In this document: piece by piece, positions 29,811-40,033 of the stretch | Position numbering within the stretch: the stretch's first letter is position 1 | How the letters are laid out: each line of letters starts with the position of its first letter | Origin: Pseudomonadota bacterium | GTDB lineage: Bacteria > Pseudomonadota > Gammaproteobacteria > Burkholderiales > Gallionellaceae | Length of the DNA: 64,000 nucleotides | NCBI GenBank assembly: GCA_021821945.1 | Contig: JAJZTF010000011.1 | Coordinates: forward strand, 37,980 to 101,979 | Reading direction: 5' to 3' | Notes under the pieces: model-generated | Databases searched by the model: none | What the model saw: only the letters and a program-made list of their open reading frames with translations | What the model was told of the DNA's origin: nothing | Program-made: the position numbers and the translations under genes

Positions 29811-30551
29811 TTATCCGTATATACGGTTATTGTGCAGCCGCCTTGCGGCAAGCGTCAGGAAGAATGCGGTGAACAGCACGAAGAATGCCGCATCCCGGCT
29901 GTCGAGAAGCCCTGCGTTGAAATTCTGGAAATGATAAAGGGGCGAGAACTGGTGCCAGAACGATGCCGCAGGGGAGGTGATGTCGGCAAGCCACAGCCCC
30001 GTCAGGATGGCGAGCGTACCCAGGGAGGCGATCACGGGTTGCGCGGTAAGCGACGAGATGTAGAGGCCGAGCGCGACATAGCTCGAGGTCAGGAGCAAGA
30101 GCCCTATGGAGTTCGAGATCAGGAGCCCTGAATCGGGGTGCGTGCCGAAAAAGAGCGTGCAGAGCATCAGCGGCAGGATCGCGATCATCGGCAAAAGGAA
30201 AATGAGCAGGCCTGCGAACTTGCCGATTGTGATCTCGACATCCGAAGCGGGAGAGGAGAGGAGCAGCGCCAGCGTCTGGTTGCGCCGCTCTTCTGCGATC
30301 AGGCGCATCGTGAACATCGGCACCAGCATCATGAGAAGCAGCGATGCGGTGTTGAAAAGCGATGCGCCGACGGTGCCGGTCACGCCGGGAGGATTTGCGA
30401 GCAGCGCGAGCTGGGGCTGAATTTCCAGGAAGGCTTCCAGCCTCGTCAGGAAGAACCAGGCAAGAATGAACTGCAGGCCAGCCAGGACGAACCAGGTGGA
30501 GGGGATGGACAGAAGACTGCGCAATTCGCGCATGGCGATCAGGCGTATCAT
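29811..30551 (-). CDS. ABC transporter permease, GldF/NosY type
   Basis: A 246-residue protein with six predicted helices. The first begins after MIRLIAMRELRSLLSIPS, and the cytoplasmic motif RLIAEERRNQTLALLLSSP is typical of ABC-2 permeases. The ATG at 30551 overlaps the ATPase stop by four bases; the open frame extends far upstream antisense-like through the ATPase gene and is not coding. Confidence 0.87.
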   Translation of the reverse strand: MIRLIAMRELRSLLSIPSTWFVLAGLQFILAWFFLTRLEAFLEIQPQLALLANPPGVTGTVGASLFNTASLLLMMLVPMFTMRLIAEERRNQTLALLLSSPASDVEITIGKFAGLLIFLLPMIAILPLMLCTLFFGTHPDSGLLISNSIGLLLLTSSYVALGLYISSLTAQPVIASLGTLAILTGLWLADITSPAASFWHQFSPLYHFQNFNAGLLDSRDAAFFVLFTAFFLTLAARRLHNNRIYG

Positions 30552-31486
30552 GACTTCTCCTTCGTGATCTTCACGAAGACATCTTCCAGCGACGCATGCA
30601 GGGGGGTGAGCTGGGTCAGCTGCCAGCCCTTTTGCGTCGAGAGGCTCATGAGCTCGCTTCCGGGATTCCTGTCTGGCGCATGCAATATGCGGAATTCCGT
30701 AGCGGAAACCTTCTCTACGCTCTCGACGCCTTCTATGCATGCAAGCTCGTCCAATGCCGGAGGATTGTTCAGGGTGATCGTGAATCCGGAAACCGCTCCA
30801 TAGTGCTGCATGCGGTCGCTGGAGTCGCCATAGATCAGGCGTCCTTTCTGCATGATCTCGACGCGGTCGCATACGCTCTCCACCTCGCTCAACAGATGCG
30901 TGGAAAGGATCACGCTGCCCGAGTTCCCCTGTTCGCGGATCAGATCCCTTATGTCGCGTATCTGGGAGGGATCGAGCCCGACCGTGGGCTCGTCGAGCAC
31001 GAGAACATCGGGGCGATGAACGATGGCCTGGGCGATGCCGACGCGCTGCTGATAGCCTTTCGACAGAGTCGATATCAGCTTCTTCCTGACCGATTCCAGT
31101 CCGCAGCGCCTGATCGCCTCCGTCGTCGCGGAATCGATTTCTTCGCGCTTCATGCCATGCAGCCTTGCGGCAAATCCGAGATATGTCGCAACGCTCAGCT
31201 CTCGGTTCAAGGGAGGGGATTCCGGAAGGTAGCCTATGTGCGCCTTGGCCTTTGCGGGATTTTTCAGCAGACTGATGCCGCAGATGTCTATCGTTCCGCT
31301 GTCGGGAAGCAGGCATCCGGTCAGCATCTGCAGCGTGGTGCTCTTGCCTGCGCCGTTGTGGCCCAGCAGACCCAGCACTTCGCCGCGTTTGAGTTCCAGC
31401 GTCAGGTCGTGGATGACCTCGCGCCTGCCGAAGCTGCGGCTCAGGTTGCGTGCTGTAAGGGTTGCGTTCGACAAGTTCGCCTGCAC
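30548..31486 (-). CDS. ABC transporter ATPase, GldA/NosF type
   Basis: A 312-residue ATPase. Walker A is GHNGAGKSTT, signature LSKGYQQRVGIAQA and Walker B VLVLDEPTVGLDP. The C-terminal 90 residues form the extra domain common to ABC-2 exporters. First gene of the exporter operon, divergent from the TPR lipoprotein. Confidence 0.9.
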   Translation of the reverse strand: MQANLSNATLTARNLSRSFGRREVIHDLTLELKRGEVLGLLGHNGAGKSTTLQMLTGCLLPDSGTIDICGISLLKNPAKAKAHIGYLPESPPLNRELSVATYLGFAARLHGMKREEIDSATTEAIRRCGLESVRKKLISTLSKGYQQRVGIAQAIVHRPDVLVLDEPTVGLDPSQIRDIRDLIREQGNSGSVILSTHLLSEVESVCDRVEIMQKGRLIYGDSSDRMQHYGAVSGFTITLNNPPALDELACIEGVESVEKVSATEFRILHAPDRNPGSELMSLSTQKGWQLTQLTPLHASLEDVFVKITKEKS

Positions 31487-31488
31487 CT

Positions 31489-31516
31489 TTGAGTTGTGGA
31501 CAGCTGCAAATATAAC
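31489..31516 (+). promoter_or_regulatory. sigma-70-like promoter for the TPR lipoprotein gene
   Basis: TTGAGT (31489-31494), 16-bp spacer, TATAAC (31511-31516), about 35 bp upstream of the ATG. It lies in the short divergent gap with the ABC ATPase gene. Confidence 0.5.
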
Positions 31517-31551
31517 CTAATATGTAGGCCCGTATCAAAAGCCTTGCTGCC

Positions 31552-33285
31552 ATGAAAGAATTCAGACATTTTTTGCTCGCATGCCTGCTGGTTTCAGGAT
31601 GCGCAGAGGTACATGAACCCGCGGTGAAGGTGGCAGCCCCCAAGGCGACTCCTGCAGCAGCGTCCTCCCCGGCGCCCGCGCCTGAAGTGCTGCCGGACGT
31701 CGATCTGACCCAGGATCTCCTCTATGAAATCCTGTTGTCCGAATTTGCGGCCCAGCGCGGCCACATGTCCCTGGCGCTGGAGAGCAGCATGGATCTCGCG
31801 CAGAAGACGCGAGATCCCAGGCTTGCGAGGCGTGCGGCCCAGCTCGCCATGCAATCCGGAGACATGGGAAAATCGGTCGAGGCGGTGGGCCTTTGGCATG
31901 AGCTCGACCCCGGTTCTGCGATGGCCACGCGCATGCTTTCATCGCTGCTTTTGCGCGGAGGTAAATTCGAAGAGGCGCGCCCCTATCTCGTGGATGTGCT
32001 GAAAAGCTCGGGGGAGGATGTCGGTCTGACTTTCCTTCAGCTCTATCCCCTGACCGCTCCGCAGCAGGACAAGGCGGGAGCGTTGAAGCTGATGCGCGAG
32101 CTGGCCGAACCCTATCCCGAGGTGAGCGAAGCGCAATGGGTGGTGGCTGAACTTGCACGCGCGGCCGGCGACGAAGGGCTGGCACTTGATGAGGCGCGCA
32201 AGGCGCATGAACTCAAGCCTGCCTGGAACGCCCCTGTTCTGCTGGAGGCCGAGCTGCTGAACAAGACTGCCCCGGAGCAGAGCCTTGCGCTGATGAAGGG
32301 CTATCTTTCGGATTATCCGCAGGCATCCGAAGTGCGGCTGCAGTATGCGCGGGAATTGCTCGCACAGAAGGAATACAGGAGCGCGCGGGATGAGTTCCAG
32401 CTTCTTGCGCGCGAGAATCCCGGCAATGTGGAGCTTGCCTTTGCAGTGGCCCTGATCTCGTTGCAGCTCAACGATTTTCCCGAGGCCGAGGCGGAGCTCA
32501 AGAATGCGCTGGAAAGAAATGGCCGGACACAGGACGATGTGGCGTATTTCCTGGGACAGCTCTACGAGGCGAAGGAGGACGCACCAAAGGCCCTGGAGCA
32601 ATATCGCAAGGTGAATGCCGGAGAATATCGCTATGCGGCAGAGCTGCGCATTGTCTACATCCTGAGCCGCGAGAACAGGCTTGACGAGGCGCGCGGGGTG
32701 CTGCACCGGGCAGCCGCCGATTTCCCGGCAAAGCAGGGAGAGCTTCTGGTGATTGAGGCGCAGCTTTTGCGCGATGCGAAGCGGAACGATGAGGCGATCG
32801 AGGTGCTGAGGCAGGGGCTTTCCAGGCTTCCGGACGATCCCGAGCTTTTGTACGAGGCTGCGATGCAGGCCGACCAGCTTGGCCGCTATGAGGAGTCCGA
32901 AAAATGGCTGCGCCACCTGATCAAGGTGAGGCCGGATTATGCGCACGCATACAATGCGCTGGGCTACGGTTTTCTGGAGCGCAGGGTGCGCATACCCGAG
33001 GCGACCGAGCTGGTCGAGAAGGCATTGAAGTTGGCACCCAACGATTATGCGATCATGGACAGCGTGGGATGGGCATATTATCTCGGCGGCAAGCTCGACG
33101 AGAGCGTGGCGATGCTGAAGAAGGCGTTCGCCGGAACCGGGGATCCTGAAATCGCAGCCCACCTTGGAGAGGCGCTTTGGGCGCGCGGCGACAGGGAGGA
33201 GGCCGAAAAAATCTGGAAGAAGAGCCTGGATGCGCATCCCGATAGCGAGCCGCTCAAGGCCGTGATGAAGCGGTATATTCCTTGA
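31552..33285 (+). CDS. TPR-repeat outer-membrane lipoprotein
   Basis: A 577-residue protein. The N terminus LLACLLVSGCAE is a lipobox with Cys17. A Pro/Ala-rich linker (residues 22-45) precedes many TPR-like helical pairs through the C terminus (for example NALGYGFLERRVRIPEATEL and DSVGWAYYLGGKLDESVAML). Such proteins usually act as assembly scaffolds. It overlaps lolB by one base and typically neighbours lolB-ispE in Betaproteobacteria, suggesting an envelope role. Confidence 0.85.
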   Translation: MKEFRHFLLACLLVSGCAEVHEPAVKVAAPKATPAAASSPAPAPEVLPDVDLTQDLLYEILLSEFAAQRGHMSLALESSMDLAQKTRDPRLARRAAQLAMQSGDMGKSVEAVGLWHELDPGSAMATRMLSSLLLRGGKFEEARPYLVDVLKSSGEDVGLTFLQLYPLTAPQQDKAGALKLMRELAEPYPEVSEAQWVVAELARAAGDEGLALDEARKAHELKPAWNAPVLLEAELLNKTAPEQSLALMKGYLSDYPQASEVRLQYARELLAQKEYRSARDEFQLLARENPGNVELAFAVALISLQLNDFPEAEAELKNALERNGRTQDDVAYFLGQLYEAKEDAPKALEQYRKVNAGEYRYAAELRIVYILSRENRLDEARGVLHRAAADFPAKQGELLVIEAQLLRDAKRNDEAIEVLRQGLSRLPDDPELLYEAAMQADQLGRYEESEKWLRHLIKVRPDYAHAYNALGYGFLERRVRIPEATELVEKALKLAPNDYAIMDSVGWAYYLGGKLDESVAMLKKAFAGTGDPEIAAHLGEALWARGDREEAEKIWKKSLDAHPDSEPLKAVMKRYIP

Positions 33286-33830
33286 TGCGCTGGCTGCTGC
33301 TTCTGCTGCTCGCGGGCTGCGCATCGCAGCCTGTTGTTCCGCATCCTTCGCATGTCGAGGATGCAGGTTTTGCGATGAATGGAAGGATACTGGTCAGGCA
33401 CGACGACAAGCGCGACTCCGCCGGACTGCGCTGGGCCCACCAGGCGGGAAGCGACGAGATATTGCTCCTGACGCCATTGGGCCAGACGGCGGCGCGCATC
33501 TACCGCGACGACAAGGAAGCGACGCTGGATGAGAGCGGCAGGCACTACCAGGACAAGGATGTGGAATCTTTGATGATGCAGGTCCTGGGATGGCGACTGC
33601 AGATGGACAGCCTGCATCACTGGATCCTGGGGCAGCCCGCAGCAAGCGATGCGCTGGTCGAGCGTGACAGGCTGGGGCGAATTTCCGTGCAGTACCAGGA
33701 CGGCTGGGAAGTGCGCTATCTCAAGTATTCGGAAGACAAGGCGGATGCCATGCCCTCCCGCATGCAGCTTTCCCGTCCCGGCCTGCAGCTGACCCTGCTG
33801 ATAGACGGCTGGGAGTGGAACCCAAAATGA
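33285..33830 (+). CDS. lolB: outer-membrane lipoprotein receptor LolB
   Basis: A 181-residue lipoprotein: [15 protein letters not shown] has the lipobox at Cys12. The body ([33 protein letters not shown]) matches the LolB beta-sheet fold that inserts lipoproteins from LolA into the outer membrane. ATG at 33285 overlaps the TPR gene stop; the stop overlaps ispE by four bases. Confidence 0.9.
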   Translation: MRWLLLLLLAGCASQPVVPHPSHVEDAGFAMNGRILVRHDDKRDSAGLRWAHQAGSDEILLLTPLGQTAARIYRDDKEATLDESGRHYQDKDVESLMMQVLGWRLQMDSLHHWILGQPAASDALVERDRLGRISVQYQDGWEVRYLKYSEDKADAMPSRMQLSRPGLQLTLLIDGWEWNPK

Positions 33831-34663
33831 AGCTCACTTGCCCTGCACCCGCGAAGCTCAACCTGTTTCTGCACGTGATTGGCAGGCGCAGCGATGGCTA
33901 CCACGAACTCCAGACGCTGTTCCGCTTCATCGATCTTTGCGATACGCTGCATTTTACCTTGCGCGATGACGGGATGGTTCACCGCGTAAACGATATCGAG
34001 GGCGTGCCGGAAGACCAGGATTTGTGCGTGCGCGCGGCCATGCTTTTGCAGGCCGAAACGGGATGCCGCCTGGGCGCGGACATCGAAGTCGAAAAGCGCA
34101 TCCCCATGGGAGGAGGGCTGGGCGGGGGAAGCTCGGATGCGGCGACCACGCTGATCGCACTGAACCGCCTGTGGTCCCTGGGGCTGACGCGTTCCCGCCT
34201 GATGCAGATCGGGCTCAGGCTGGGCGCCGATGTGCCGGTCTTCGTTTTTGGCGAAAATGCCTTTGCGGAAGGGGTCGGGGAGAAACTGCAGGCTTACGGG
34301 CTTCCTTTCGCATGGTATGTGGTGCTTTTCCCGCCCGTGCATGTGCCCACTGCGCAAATATTTTCGCATCCAGAATTGACACGGGACTCAGATTCGATAA
34401 TAATGCGCGCCCTCTCGACGCAGCCATTGCGCAACGATTTGCAGGCGGTGGTGTGCAGTCTTTATCCGGAGGTCGCGGATCATGTCGCGGAGCTTGGCCG
34501 CCATGGCCGCGCGATGATGACGGGCTCCGGGGCATGCGTGTTTGCCGAATTCGAGAGCGAGGAAAAGGCGCATGCCGTTTTGCAGCAGCTGCCGCAATCG
34601 ATGAAAGGCGTGGCAGTGCAAGGTTTGTCGAAGCACCCTCTGCATGACTGGGTGCCGGATTGA
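33827..34663 (+). CDS. ispE: 4-diphosphocytidyl-2-C-methylerythritol kinase
   Basis: A 278-residue GHMP kinase of the MEP isoprenoid pathway. [20 protein letters not shown] opens it; the glycine-rich ATP loop [16 protein letters not shown] is near residue 95; [10 protein letters not shown] is the third motif. The ATG at 33827 overlaps the lolB stop and gives the family-typical N terminus. Confidence 0.96.
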   Translation: MKLTCPAPAKLNLFLHVIGRRSDGYHELQTLFRFIDLCDTLHFTLRDDGMVHRVNDIEGVPEDQDLCVRAAMLLQAETGCRLGADIEVEKRIPMGGGLGGGSSDAATTLIALNRLWSLGLTRSRLMQIGLRLGADVPVFVFGENAFAEGVGEKLQAYGLPFAWYVVLFPPVHVPTAQIFSHPELTRDSDSIIMRALSTQPLRNDLQAVVCSLYPEVADHVAELGRHGRAMMTGSGACVFAEFESEEKAHAVLQQLPQSMKGVAVQGLSKHPLHDWVPD

Positions 34664-34669
34664 GTTTTT

Positions 34670-34744
34670 TGGGGAGTCGCCAAGTGGTAAGGCAACGGGT
34701 TTTGATCCCGTCATTCGTAGGTTCGATCCCTACCTCCTCAGCCA
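34670..34744 (+). tRNA. tRNA-Gln (anticodon TTG)
   Basis: A 75-nt cloverleaf with encoded CCA (34742-34744). The acceptor TGGGGAG pairs with CTCCTCA with one G-T pair. The anticodon stem ACGGG/CCCGT encloses TTTTGAT, giving TTG. The T arm GTAGG-TTCGATC-CCTAC is complete. It stands between ispE and prs, a conserved betaproteobacterial arrangement. Confidence 0.97.
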
Positions 34745-34788
34745 TATCACGGGCTGTGCCCTTTAGGTTTTTTCGTTGAGAGGTTCAC

Positions 34789-35739
34789 GTGTCCTACGAT
34801 AGCTTGATGGTGTTCACCGGCAATGCCAACCCTAAGCTTGCAGAAGCGGTGGCGCAACACCTCGGGATCACGCTGGGCCGCGCGACTGTCGCGCGCTTCT
34901 CCGACGGCGAGGTGATGGTCGAGCTCCTCGAGAACGTGAGAGGCAAGGACGTCTTCATACTGCAGTCCACCTGCGCGCCGACCAACGACAATCTGATGGA
35001 AGTGATGGTGATGGCGGATGCCTTGAAGCGCGCATCCGCAGGCCGCATCACCGCCGCCATGCCCTACTATGGGTATGCGCGCCAGGACAGGCGCCCGCGT
35101 TCCGCCAGGGTCGCGATCACCGCGAAGCTGATTGCGGACATGCTGACCAGCGCGGGCGTGGACAGGCTTCTGACCATGGACCTGCATTCCGACCAGATAC
35201 AGGGATTCTTCGACATTCCGGTGGACAACATCTACGCGACCCCCATCCTGCTTGCGGACGTGTGGCGCCAGAACTATCCCAACCTGATCGTGGTGTCTCC
35301 GGACGTGGGCGGCGTGGTGCGCGCAAGAGCGCTTGCAAAGCAGCTGGATGCGGACCTTGCGATCATCGACAAGCGCCGCCCCAAGCCCAATGTGTCCAAA
35401 GTGATGAACATCATAGGCGAGGTCTCCGGCCGCACCTGCCTCATCATGGATGACATGGTGGATACCGCCAACACGCTTTGCGAGGCAGCCAAGGCGCTCA
35501 AGGACAAGGGCGCCGAGCGCGTGCTGGCTTATTGCACGCATCCGGTGCTGTCAGGCCCCGCGGTCGAGCGCATAACGAATTCGGCGATCGACGAGCTGGT
35601 CGTGACGGACACGATTCCTCTGTCAGAAGCCGCGAGCAGCTGCGGCCGCATAAGGCAGCTCAGCACCGCGGAACTGATGGCGGAAACGATACGCCGCATC
35701 AACAACGAGGAATCGGTCAGCTCCCTGTTTACGGAATGA
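34789..35739 (+). CDS. prs: ribose-phosphate pyrophosphokinase
   Basis: A 316-residue PRPP synthetase. The start is GTG at 34789 after [22 protein letters not shown], the ATP-site [16 protein letters not shown], the PRPP loop [10 protein letters not shown] and VTDTIP are all present. PRPP made here feeds histidine synthesis, among others. Confidence 0.97.
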   Translation: MSYDSLMVFTGNANPKLAEAVAQHLGITLGRATVARFSDGEVMVELLENVRGKDVFILQSTCAPTNDNLMEVMVMADALKRASAGRITAAMPYYGYARQDRRPRSARVAITAKLIADMLTSAGVDRLLTMDLHSDQIQGFFDIPVDNIYATPILLADVWRQNYPNLIVVSPDVGGVVRARALAKQLDADLAIIDKRRPKPNVSKVMNIIGEVSGRTCLIMDDMVDTANTLCEAAKALKDKGAERVLAYCTHPVLSGPAVERITNSAIDELVVTDTIPLSEAASSCGRIRQLSTAELMAETIRRINNEESVSSLFTE

Positions 35740-35773
35740 GTTTGGCGGCAGCCATGTCGGCTGTCGCATGTCT

Positions 35774-35803
35774 GAACCGTCTGGTCGCGGACGGTTCTTT
35801 TTT
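35774..35803 (+). terminator. strong intrinsic terminator between prs and rplY
   Basis: GAACCGTC (35774-35781) pairs perfectly with GACGGTTC (35790-35797), followed by six T. The T-run ends immediately before the rplY ribosome site GGAGAAG (35804-35810), so the structure could also control rplY. Confidence 0.85.
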
Positions 35804-35815
35804 GGAGAAGTAGAG

Positions 35816-36436
35816 ATGAAGATCGAGTTCAATGCAACAAAGCGCAATACGCAAGGTACGGGTGCGAGCCGCCGTCTGCGTAAGGCCGGTTTCGTCCCCG
35901 GAATCGTGTATGGTTCGGGGGATGCGGTGATGATCCAGATGGATCACAACGAGATGTACTACAAGCTGCGCGCGGAAGAGTTCCACGCATCCGTCCTGAC
36001 CATGAACCTGGATGGCAAGCAGGAGTCCGTGCAGCTGCGCGACTTCGTGATGCATCCGTTTCGCCAGCAGGTCCAGCACCTGGACTTCCAGCGCGTGGAC
36101 ATGAGCAAGAAGCTGCACATCAAGGTGCCGCTGCATTTCATCAACGAGGACACGGCACCTGGCGTCAAGACCGGCGGCGGAAAGATCAGCCACGTGATGA
36201 TAGACGTGGACGTGAGCTGCCTGCCGGCCGACCTGCCGGCCTTCATCGAGGTTGATCTCGGCAAGCTCGAGCTCGGCCATTCCGTTCACCTGTCCGATCT
36301 CGTCCTGCCCAAGGGCGTCGAGCTGGCTGCCCACGGCACGCACACCGGAGAGGCCGTGGTCGCGACGATACATGTGCCGCGCGGTGCGGTCGAGGCGGAG
36401 GCGGCACCTGCCGAAGCCGAAGCTCCCAAGAAGTAA
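35816..36436 (+). CDS. rplY: 50S ribosomal protein L25, Ctc form
   Basis: A 206-residue protein: L25 domain (KIEFNATKRNTQGTGASRRLRKAG, residues 1-95) plus the C-terminal Ctc/TL5 beta domain and an Ala/Glu-rich tail. L25 binds 5S rRNA. ATG at 35816 matches the family start and has the GGAGAAG site; the longer open frame starts within the terminator region. Confidence 0.95.
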   Translation: MKIEFNATKRNTQGTGASRRLRKAGFVPGIVYGSGDAVMIQMDHNEMYYKLRAEEFHASVLTMNLDGKQESVQLRDFVMHPFRQQVQHLDFQRVDMSKKLHIKVPLHFINEDTAPGVKTGGGKISHVMIDVDVSCLPADLPAFIEVDLGKLELGHSVHLSDLVLPKGVELAAHGTHTGEAVVATIHVPRGAVEAEAAPAEAEAPKK

Positions 36437-36454
36437 CCCGGGGTATCGTCAAGG

Positions 36455-36496
36455 ACCCGCCATGGCTGACTTCGGCATGGCGGGTTTTGTTTTTTG
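36455..36496 (+). terminator. intrinsic terminator after rplY
   Basis: ACCCGCCATG (36455-36464) pairs perfectly with CATGGCGGGT (36476-36485), followed by a T-rich run to about 36495. It lies just before pth. Confidence 0.9.
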
Positions 36497-36502
36497 AACG
36501 GG

Positions 36503-37087
36503 ATGGCTATGAATCCGATACGTCTGATCGTCGGCCTGGGGAATCCGGGCAGGGAATATGAAACGACCCGCCACAATGCGGGGTTCTGGTTTTTGGATGA
36601 GCTTGCGCGCAGCGAAAAGCTTGGCTTCAGGAACGATGCAAAATTCATCGGTCTGGCTGCCCGCGGCAACCTGCACGGGCACGATGTCTGGCTTTTGAAG
36701 CCGCAGACCTTCATGAACGCAAGCGGAAGATCGGTTGCTGCGCTAGTGCAGTTCTACAAGATACTTCCAGGCGAGATGCTGGTGGTGCACGATGAGCTGG
36801 ATCTGCAGCCTGGCATCGCGCGCCTCAAGGTGGGCGGCGGGCATGGCGGCCACAACGGCCTGAAGGACATCATCGCGCATCTGGGCTCCAATGATTTCTG
36901 GCGTTTGCGGCTGGGTGTGGGGCATCCGGGAGACCGCGCCGAGGTCGTGAATTACGTTTTGAACGATCCGCGCCAGGAGGAGCTGGAGCTGATCGAGGAT
37001 GCGATTCGCAAGTCTTTGCACGTCGCGCCGCTCATTATCGAAGGAAAGATGGAAGCCGCGATGCTGAAACTGCACAGCAAGGGGTGA
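36503..37087 (+). CDS. pth: peptidyl-tRNA hydrolase
   Basis: A 194-residue enzyme that recycles peptidyl-t[23 protein letters not shown] holds the catalytic His of the family; [12 protein letters not shown] and [12 protein letters not shown] follow. Two in-frame ATGs (36503 and 36509) fit; the family start [14 protein letters not shown] slightly favours the second, giving 192 residues. Confidence 0.96.
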   Translation: MAMNPIRLIVGLGNPGREYETTRHNAGFWFLDELARSEKLGFRNDAKFIGLAARGNLHGHDVWLLKPQTFMNASGRSVAALVQFYKILPGEMLVVHDELDLQPGIARLKVGGGHGGHNGLKDIIAHLGSNDFWRLRLGVGHPGDRAEVVNYVLNDPRQEELELIEDAIRKSLHVAPLIIEGKMEAAMLKLHSKG

Positions 37088-37163
37088 GAAAAGGGGAAAT
37101 ATCTGCCCCGACCCTTGACTCAATCCACTATCCTGATGGAAAAGCCCGGGGCCCGGATGCGGC

Positions 37164-37196
37164 ATGACGGCCTGGAAATCCAGGCCGTCATTTTTT
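37164..37196 (+). terminator. intrinsic terminator after pth
   Basis: ATGACGGCCTGG (37164-37175) and CCAGGCCGTCAT (37180-37191) form a perfect 12-bp stem with loop AAAT, followed by T to 37196. Confidence 0.93.
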
Positions 37197-37208
37197 CCTC
37201 ATGCAATG

Positions 37209-37562
37209 CTAGTCGTCATCGCCCCAGCGCCGATAATATCCGTCATCGTCGCCCCAGCGGGGAACGTAAACAACGCGGGGAGGCGGCTGATAATATTGCT
37301 GCGGCGGGTAATAGATCTGCTGCTGGGGGTAATAAACCTGCTGGGGCGGACCGTAATAGGGTCTGGAGTAGCCCTGGCCTGCATTGTAGCCCATCACGGC
37401 GCCCAGGGCGGATGCGGCCACTCTTCCGTTGCCCTGCCCCACTTGCGCGCCAAGCAGGCCGCCTGCTATCGCACCCAGGATGCCGCCCCCGTCTGCATGA
37501 GCGGGAAGGGAAGCCAGTCCGATTGTTGCGGCAAGCGATACGGCGATCAGTCGGTTCTTCAA
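37209..37562 (-). CDS. exported glycine-zipper protein with Tyr/Pro/Gln-rich tail
   Basis: The likely start is TTG at 37562, preceded by AAGGA with a 7-bp spacer, giving signal (M)KNRLIAVSLAATIGLASLPAHA and a 117-residue precursor. GGGILGAIAGGLLGAQVGQG and ALGAVMGYNAGQG form a 2TM glycine zipper as in 17-kDa surface antigens. The tail is low-complexity (PQQVYYPQQQIYY) and ends with two WGDDD copies. The upstream in-frame ATG at 37637 would bury the signal. Function unknown; probably envelope. Confidence 0.75.
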   Translation of the reverse strand: MKNRLIAVSLAATIGLASLPAHADGGGILGAIAGGLLGAQVGQGNGRVAASALGAVMGYNAGQGYSRPYYGPPQQVYYPQQQIYYPPQQYYQPPPRVVYVPRWGDDDGYYRRWGDDD

Positions 37563-37823
37563 TTCATGTTCCTTTGCTAAGAAAAGTACGTTCGTTAGGC
37601 ATGGGGATGGCAGATTTGGTTCCATCCGTTGCAGCAAGCCTTTGAGTCAGCGCTTCAGTGGGTGTTACAATTGGCCCTATCAATACAGGACCGAAAAATC
37701 GTTCTCAATCAGCTTCGATTGTCTTGCAGCCATTATAAATCATCACCTCGCGGTTCTCGGTGCATCCGATTCTGGACGATGCTGACGTCAGGCTTGATGG
37801 TCATTTGATATTAAAGGAAAACC

Positions 37824-38915
37824 ATGAGCTTGAAATGCGGTATCGTAGGCCTCCCCAACGTCGGCAAGTCCACCCTGTTCAATGCGCTGACCAAGGCGGG
37901 CATCGCGGCCGAGAATTATCCCTTCTGCACGATAGAGCCCAATGTGGGCATCGTGGAGGTGCCGGATCCGCGCATGGAGGAGCTTGCGAAGATCGTCAAG
38001 CCTCAGCGCATACAGCCGGCGATCGTCGAATTCGTGGACATCGCGGGCCTGGTCGCAGGCGCATCCAAGGGGGAGGGCCTGGGCAACCAGTTCCTGGCCA
38101 ACATCCGCGAGACGGATGCGATCGTAAACGTGGTGCGCTGCTTCGACGATCCGAATGTGGTCCACGTTGCGGGAAGGGTCGATCCGATATCCGACATCGA
38201 GACCATCGTCACCGAACTCGCCCTGGCCGATCTGGCGGCGGTCGAGCGTACCTTGCAAAGAGATGCAAAGAAGGCGAAATCGGGAGACAAGGAGGCGCAG
38301 AAGCTCGTGGCCGTTCTTGAAAAGCTGCAGCGGCATCTTGACGAAGGCAAGCCTGCGCGCACGCTGGGATTGGGCGAAGAAGAGAAGACCGTCGTCAAGC
38401 CACTGTGCCTTCTGACCATCAAGCCGGCGATGTATGTCGGCAATGTGAAGGAGGACGGATTCGAGAACAATCCCTATCTCGACAGGCTGCGCGAACATGC
38501 CGCAAAGGAAGGCGCGCCCGTGATCGCGCTCTGCGCGAAGATCGAGGCGGAGCTCGCCGATCTCGACGATGCCGACAAGAAGGAGTTCCTGGCCGACCTC
38601 GGGCTGGAGGAGCCCGGGCTGAACCGCCTTATCCGTGCAGGCTATGATCTGCTCGGGCTGCAGACCTATTTCACCGCGGGGGTCAAGGAAGTGCGCGCCT
38701 GGACGATACACAAGGGCGACACCGCGCCCAAGGCGGCAGGCGTGATCCACACCGATTTCGAGCGCGGCTTCATCCGCGCGCAGACGATATCCTATGAGGA
38801 TTTCATCGCCTGCAATGGCGAGGCGGGCGCCAAGGAAAAGGGCAAGATGCGCGTCGAGGGGAAGGACTACGTGGTCCAGGATGGCGATGTGATGAATTTC
38901 CTGTTCAACGTCTGA
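37824..38915 (+). CDS. ychF: redox-regulated ribosome-associated ATPase YchF
   Basis: A 363-residue Obg-family P-loop protein. G1 is [15 protein letters not shown] and the G4 position is altered from NKxD, as usual for the ATP-preferring YchF. A coiled-coil (about 130-200) and a C-terminal TGS domain ([21 protein letters not shown]) follow. An AAGGA site precedes the ATG. It commonly follows pth. Confidence 0.96.
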   Translation: MSLKCGIVGLPNVGKSTLFNALTKAGIAAENYPFCTIEPNVGIVEVPDPRMEELAKIVKPQRIQPAIVEFVDIAGLVAGASKGEGLGNQFLANIRETDAIVNVVRCFDDPNVVHVAGRVDPISDIETIVTELALADLAAVERTLQRDAKKAKSGDKEAQKLVAVLEKLQRHLDEGKPARTLGLGEEEKTVVKPLCLLTIKPAMYVGNVKEDGFENNPYLDRLREHAAKEGAPVIALCAKIEAELADLDDADKKEFLADLGLEEPGLNRLIRAGYDLLGLQTYFTAGVKEVRAWTIHKGDTAPKAAGVIHTDFERGFIRAQTISYEDFIACNGEAGAKEKGKMRVEGKDYVVQDGDVMNFLFNV

Positions 38916-39067
38916 GCTGCCGCATTGCCTTCGGGATGCCCTGGGCGCGGTATGGAGCTTCATGGCGGCTTGTCGAATGCGGGATGTCTGCGAGAATGAA
39001 AAGTCTGAAACCGGGCGGGAAAATACATGAGGATCTGCCAGCACTCACGCCTGCTGTCGGAGGTCGG

Positions 39068-40033
39068 ATGAATCCCAGGGCGTGGCAGCTTTTGCACCTG
39101 CTCCGCGATGGGAACTTCCATTCGGGCGAGGTTCTGGCAAGGGCGCTTGGCGTCTCGAGGGCAACGGTGTTCAACGACCTTTTTTCGGCATCCGAATCCG
39201 GGGTCCGGCTGCAGCGCATCAGGGGGCGTGGCTATCGCCTTCCGGGCGGATGGCAGCCTCTGGACGGTAGCGAGATCGCACGCCTCATGGGAGGCGATGC
39301 ATCGCGCTTTGCAATCGAAATCGCGCAGCAGATGCCATCCAGCAACACCGAGCTTCTGAGGCGGGCGGAATCCAAAAGCGGTGCGGTGCTCGCGGTCGAA
39401 TTGCAGACCGCAGGCAGGGGGCGTCTCGGAAGACCCTGGCATTCGGGACTTAACAATGCGCTGACATTCTCGCTGCTTTGGCGCTTCGACTGGGGGCTGA
39501 ATGCGCTATCCGGCCTGAGCCTCGCAGTGGGGGTCGCGATCATGCGCGCGCTTGACCGGTTCGATGCAAAAGGAGCGGGCCTCAAGTGGCCAAACGACAT
39601 CGTGACTGCACACGGAAAGCTGGGCGGCGTGCTGGTCGAGGCCCAGGGCGACATGTATGGCCCCAGCATCGTCGTGATAGGCATAGGCATCAACTGCAGC
39701 CTGCATCCGGGTATCGACGGACTGATAGACCAGCCTGCCGCAGCGCTGGACCAGATATGCGAAAAGCCTCCCGGAAGAAACGAGCTTCTGGCGGTACTAT
39801 TATGCGAGCTCGCTAAAGTGCTCGACGAATTTGCGCGCAACGGCTTTGCCGCATTGAGGGGCTGCTGGGAGGAATTCCATGTGCACCGCGATTCCAGGGT
39901 CTTCCTGCGGATGCCGGACGGAACCCGGGTCAGCGGAATCGCCCGCGGCGTGAATGCCGGCGGCGAGCTTCTGCTCGAGACCGGGCAGGGTATGAGGCAA
40001 TATCATGTCGGAGAAGTGGGGCTGGGATCTTGA
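39068..40033 (+). CDS. birA: biotin-protein ligase / biotin operon repressor BirA
   Basis: A 321-residue bifunctional protein: winged-HTH N-terminal domain (SGEVLARALGVSRATVFNDL), catalytic domain with the biotinyl-AMP loop GRGRLGRPWHSG and KWPNDI, and the C-terminal SH3-like domain. The ATG at 39068 follows GGAGG; 44 extra upstream residues in the open frame do not fit the family. The stop overlaps coaX. Confidence 0.93.
   Translation: MNPRAWQLLHLLRDGNFHSGEVLARALGVSRATVFNDLFSASESGVRLQRIRGRGYRLPGGWQPLDGSEIARLMGGDASRFAIEIAQQMPSSNTELLRRAESKSGAVLAVELQTAGRGRLGRPWHSGLNNALTFSLLWRFDWGLNALSGLSLAVGVAIMRALDRFDAKGAGLKWPNDIVTAHGKLGGVLVEAQGDMYGPSIVVIGIGINCSLHPGIDGLIDQPAAALDQICEKPPGRNELLAVLLCELAKVLDEFARNGFAALRGCWEEFHVHRDSRVFLRMPDGTRVSGIARGVNAGGELLLETGQGMRQYHVGEVGLGS

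Noticed and set aside
29811..31643. Continuous 610-codon minus frame that would fuse the ABC permease with a long N-terminal extension
   Set aside because: The extension overlaps the ABC ATPase gene in another frame and is Arg/Ser-rich noise; the true permease start is the ATG overlapping the ATPase stop.
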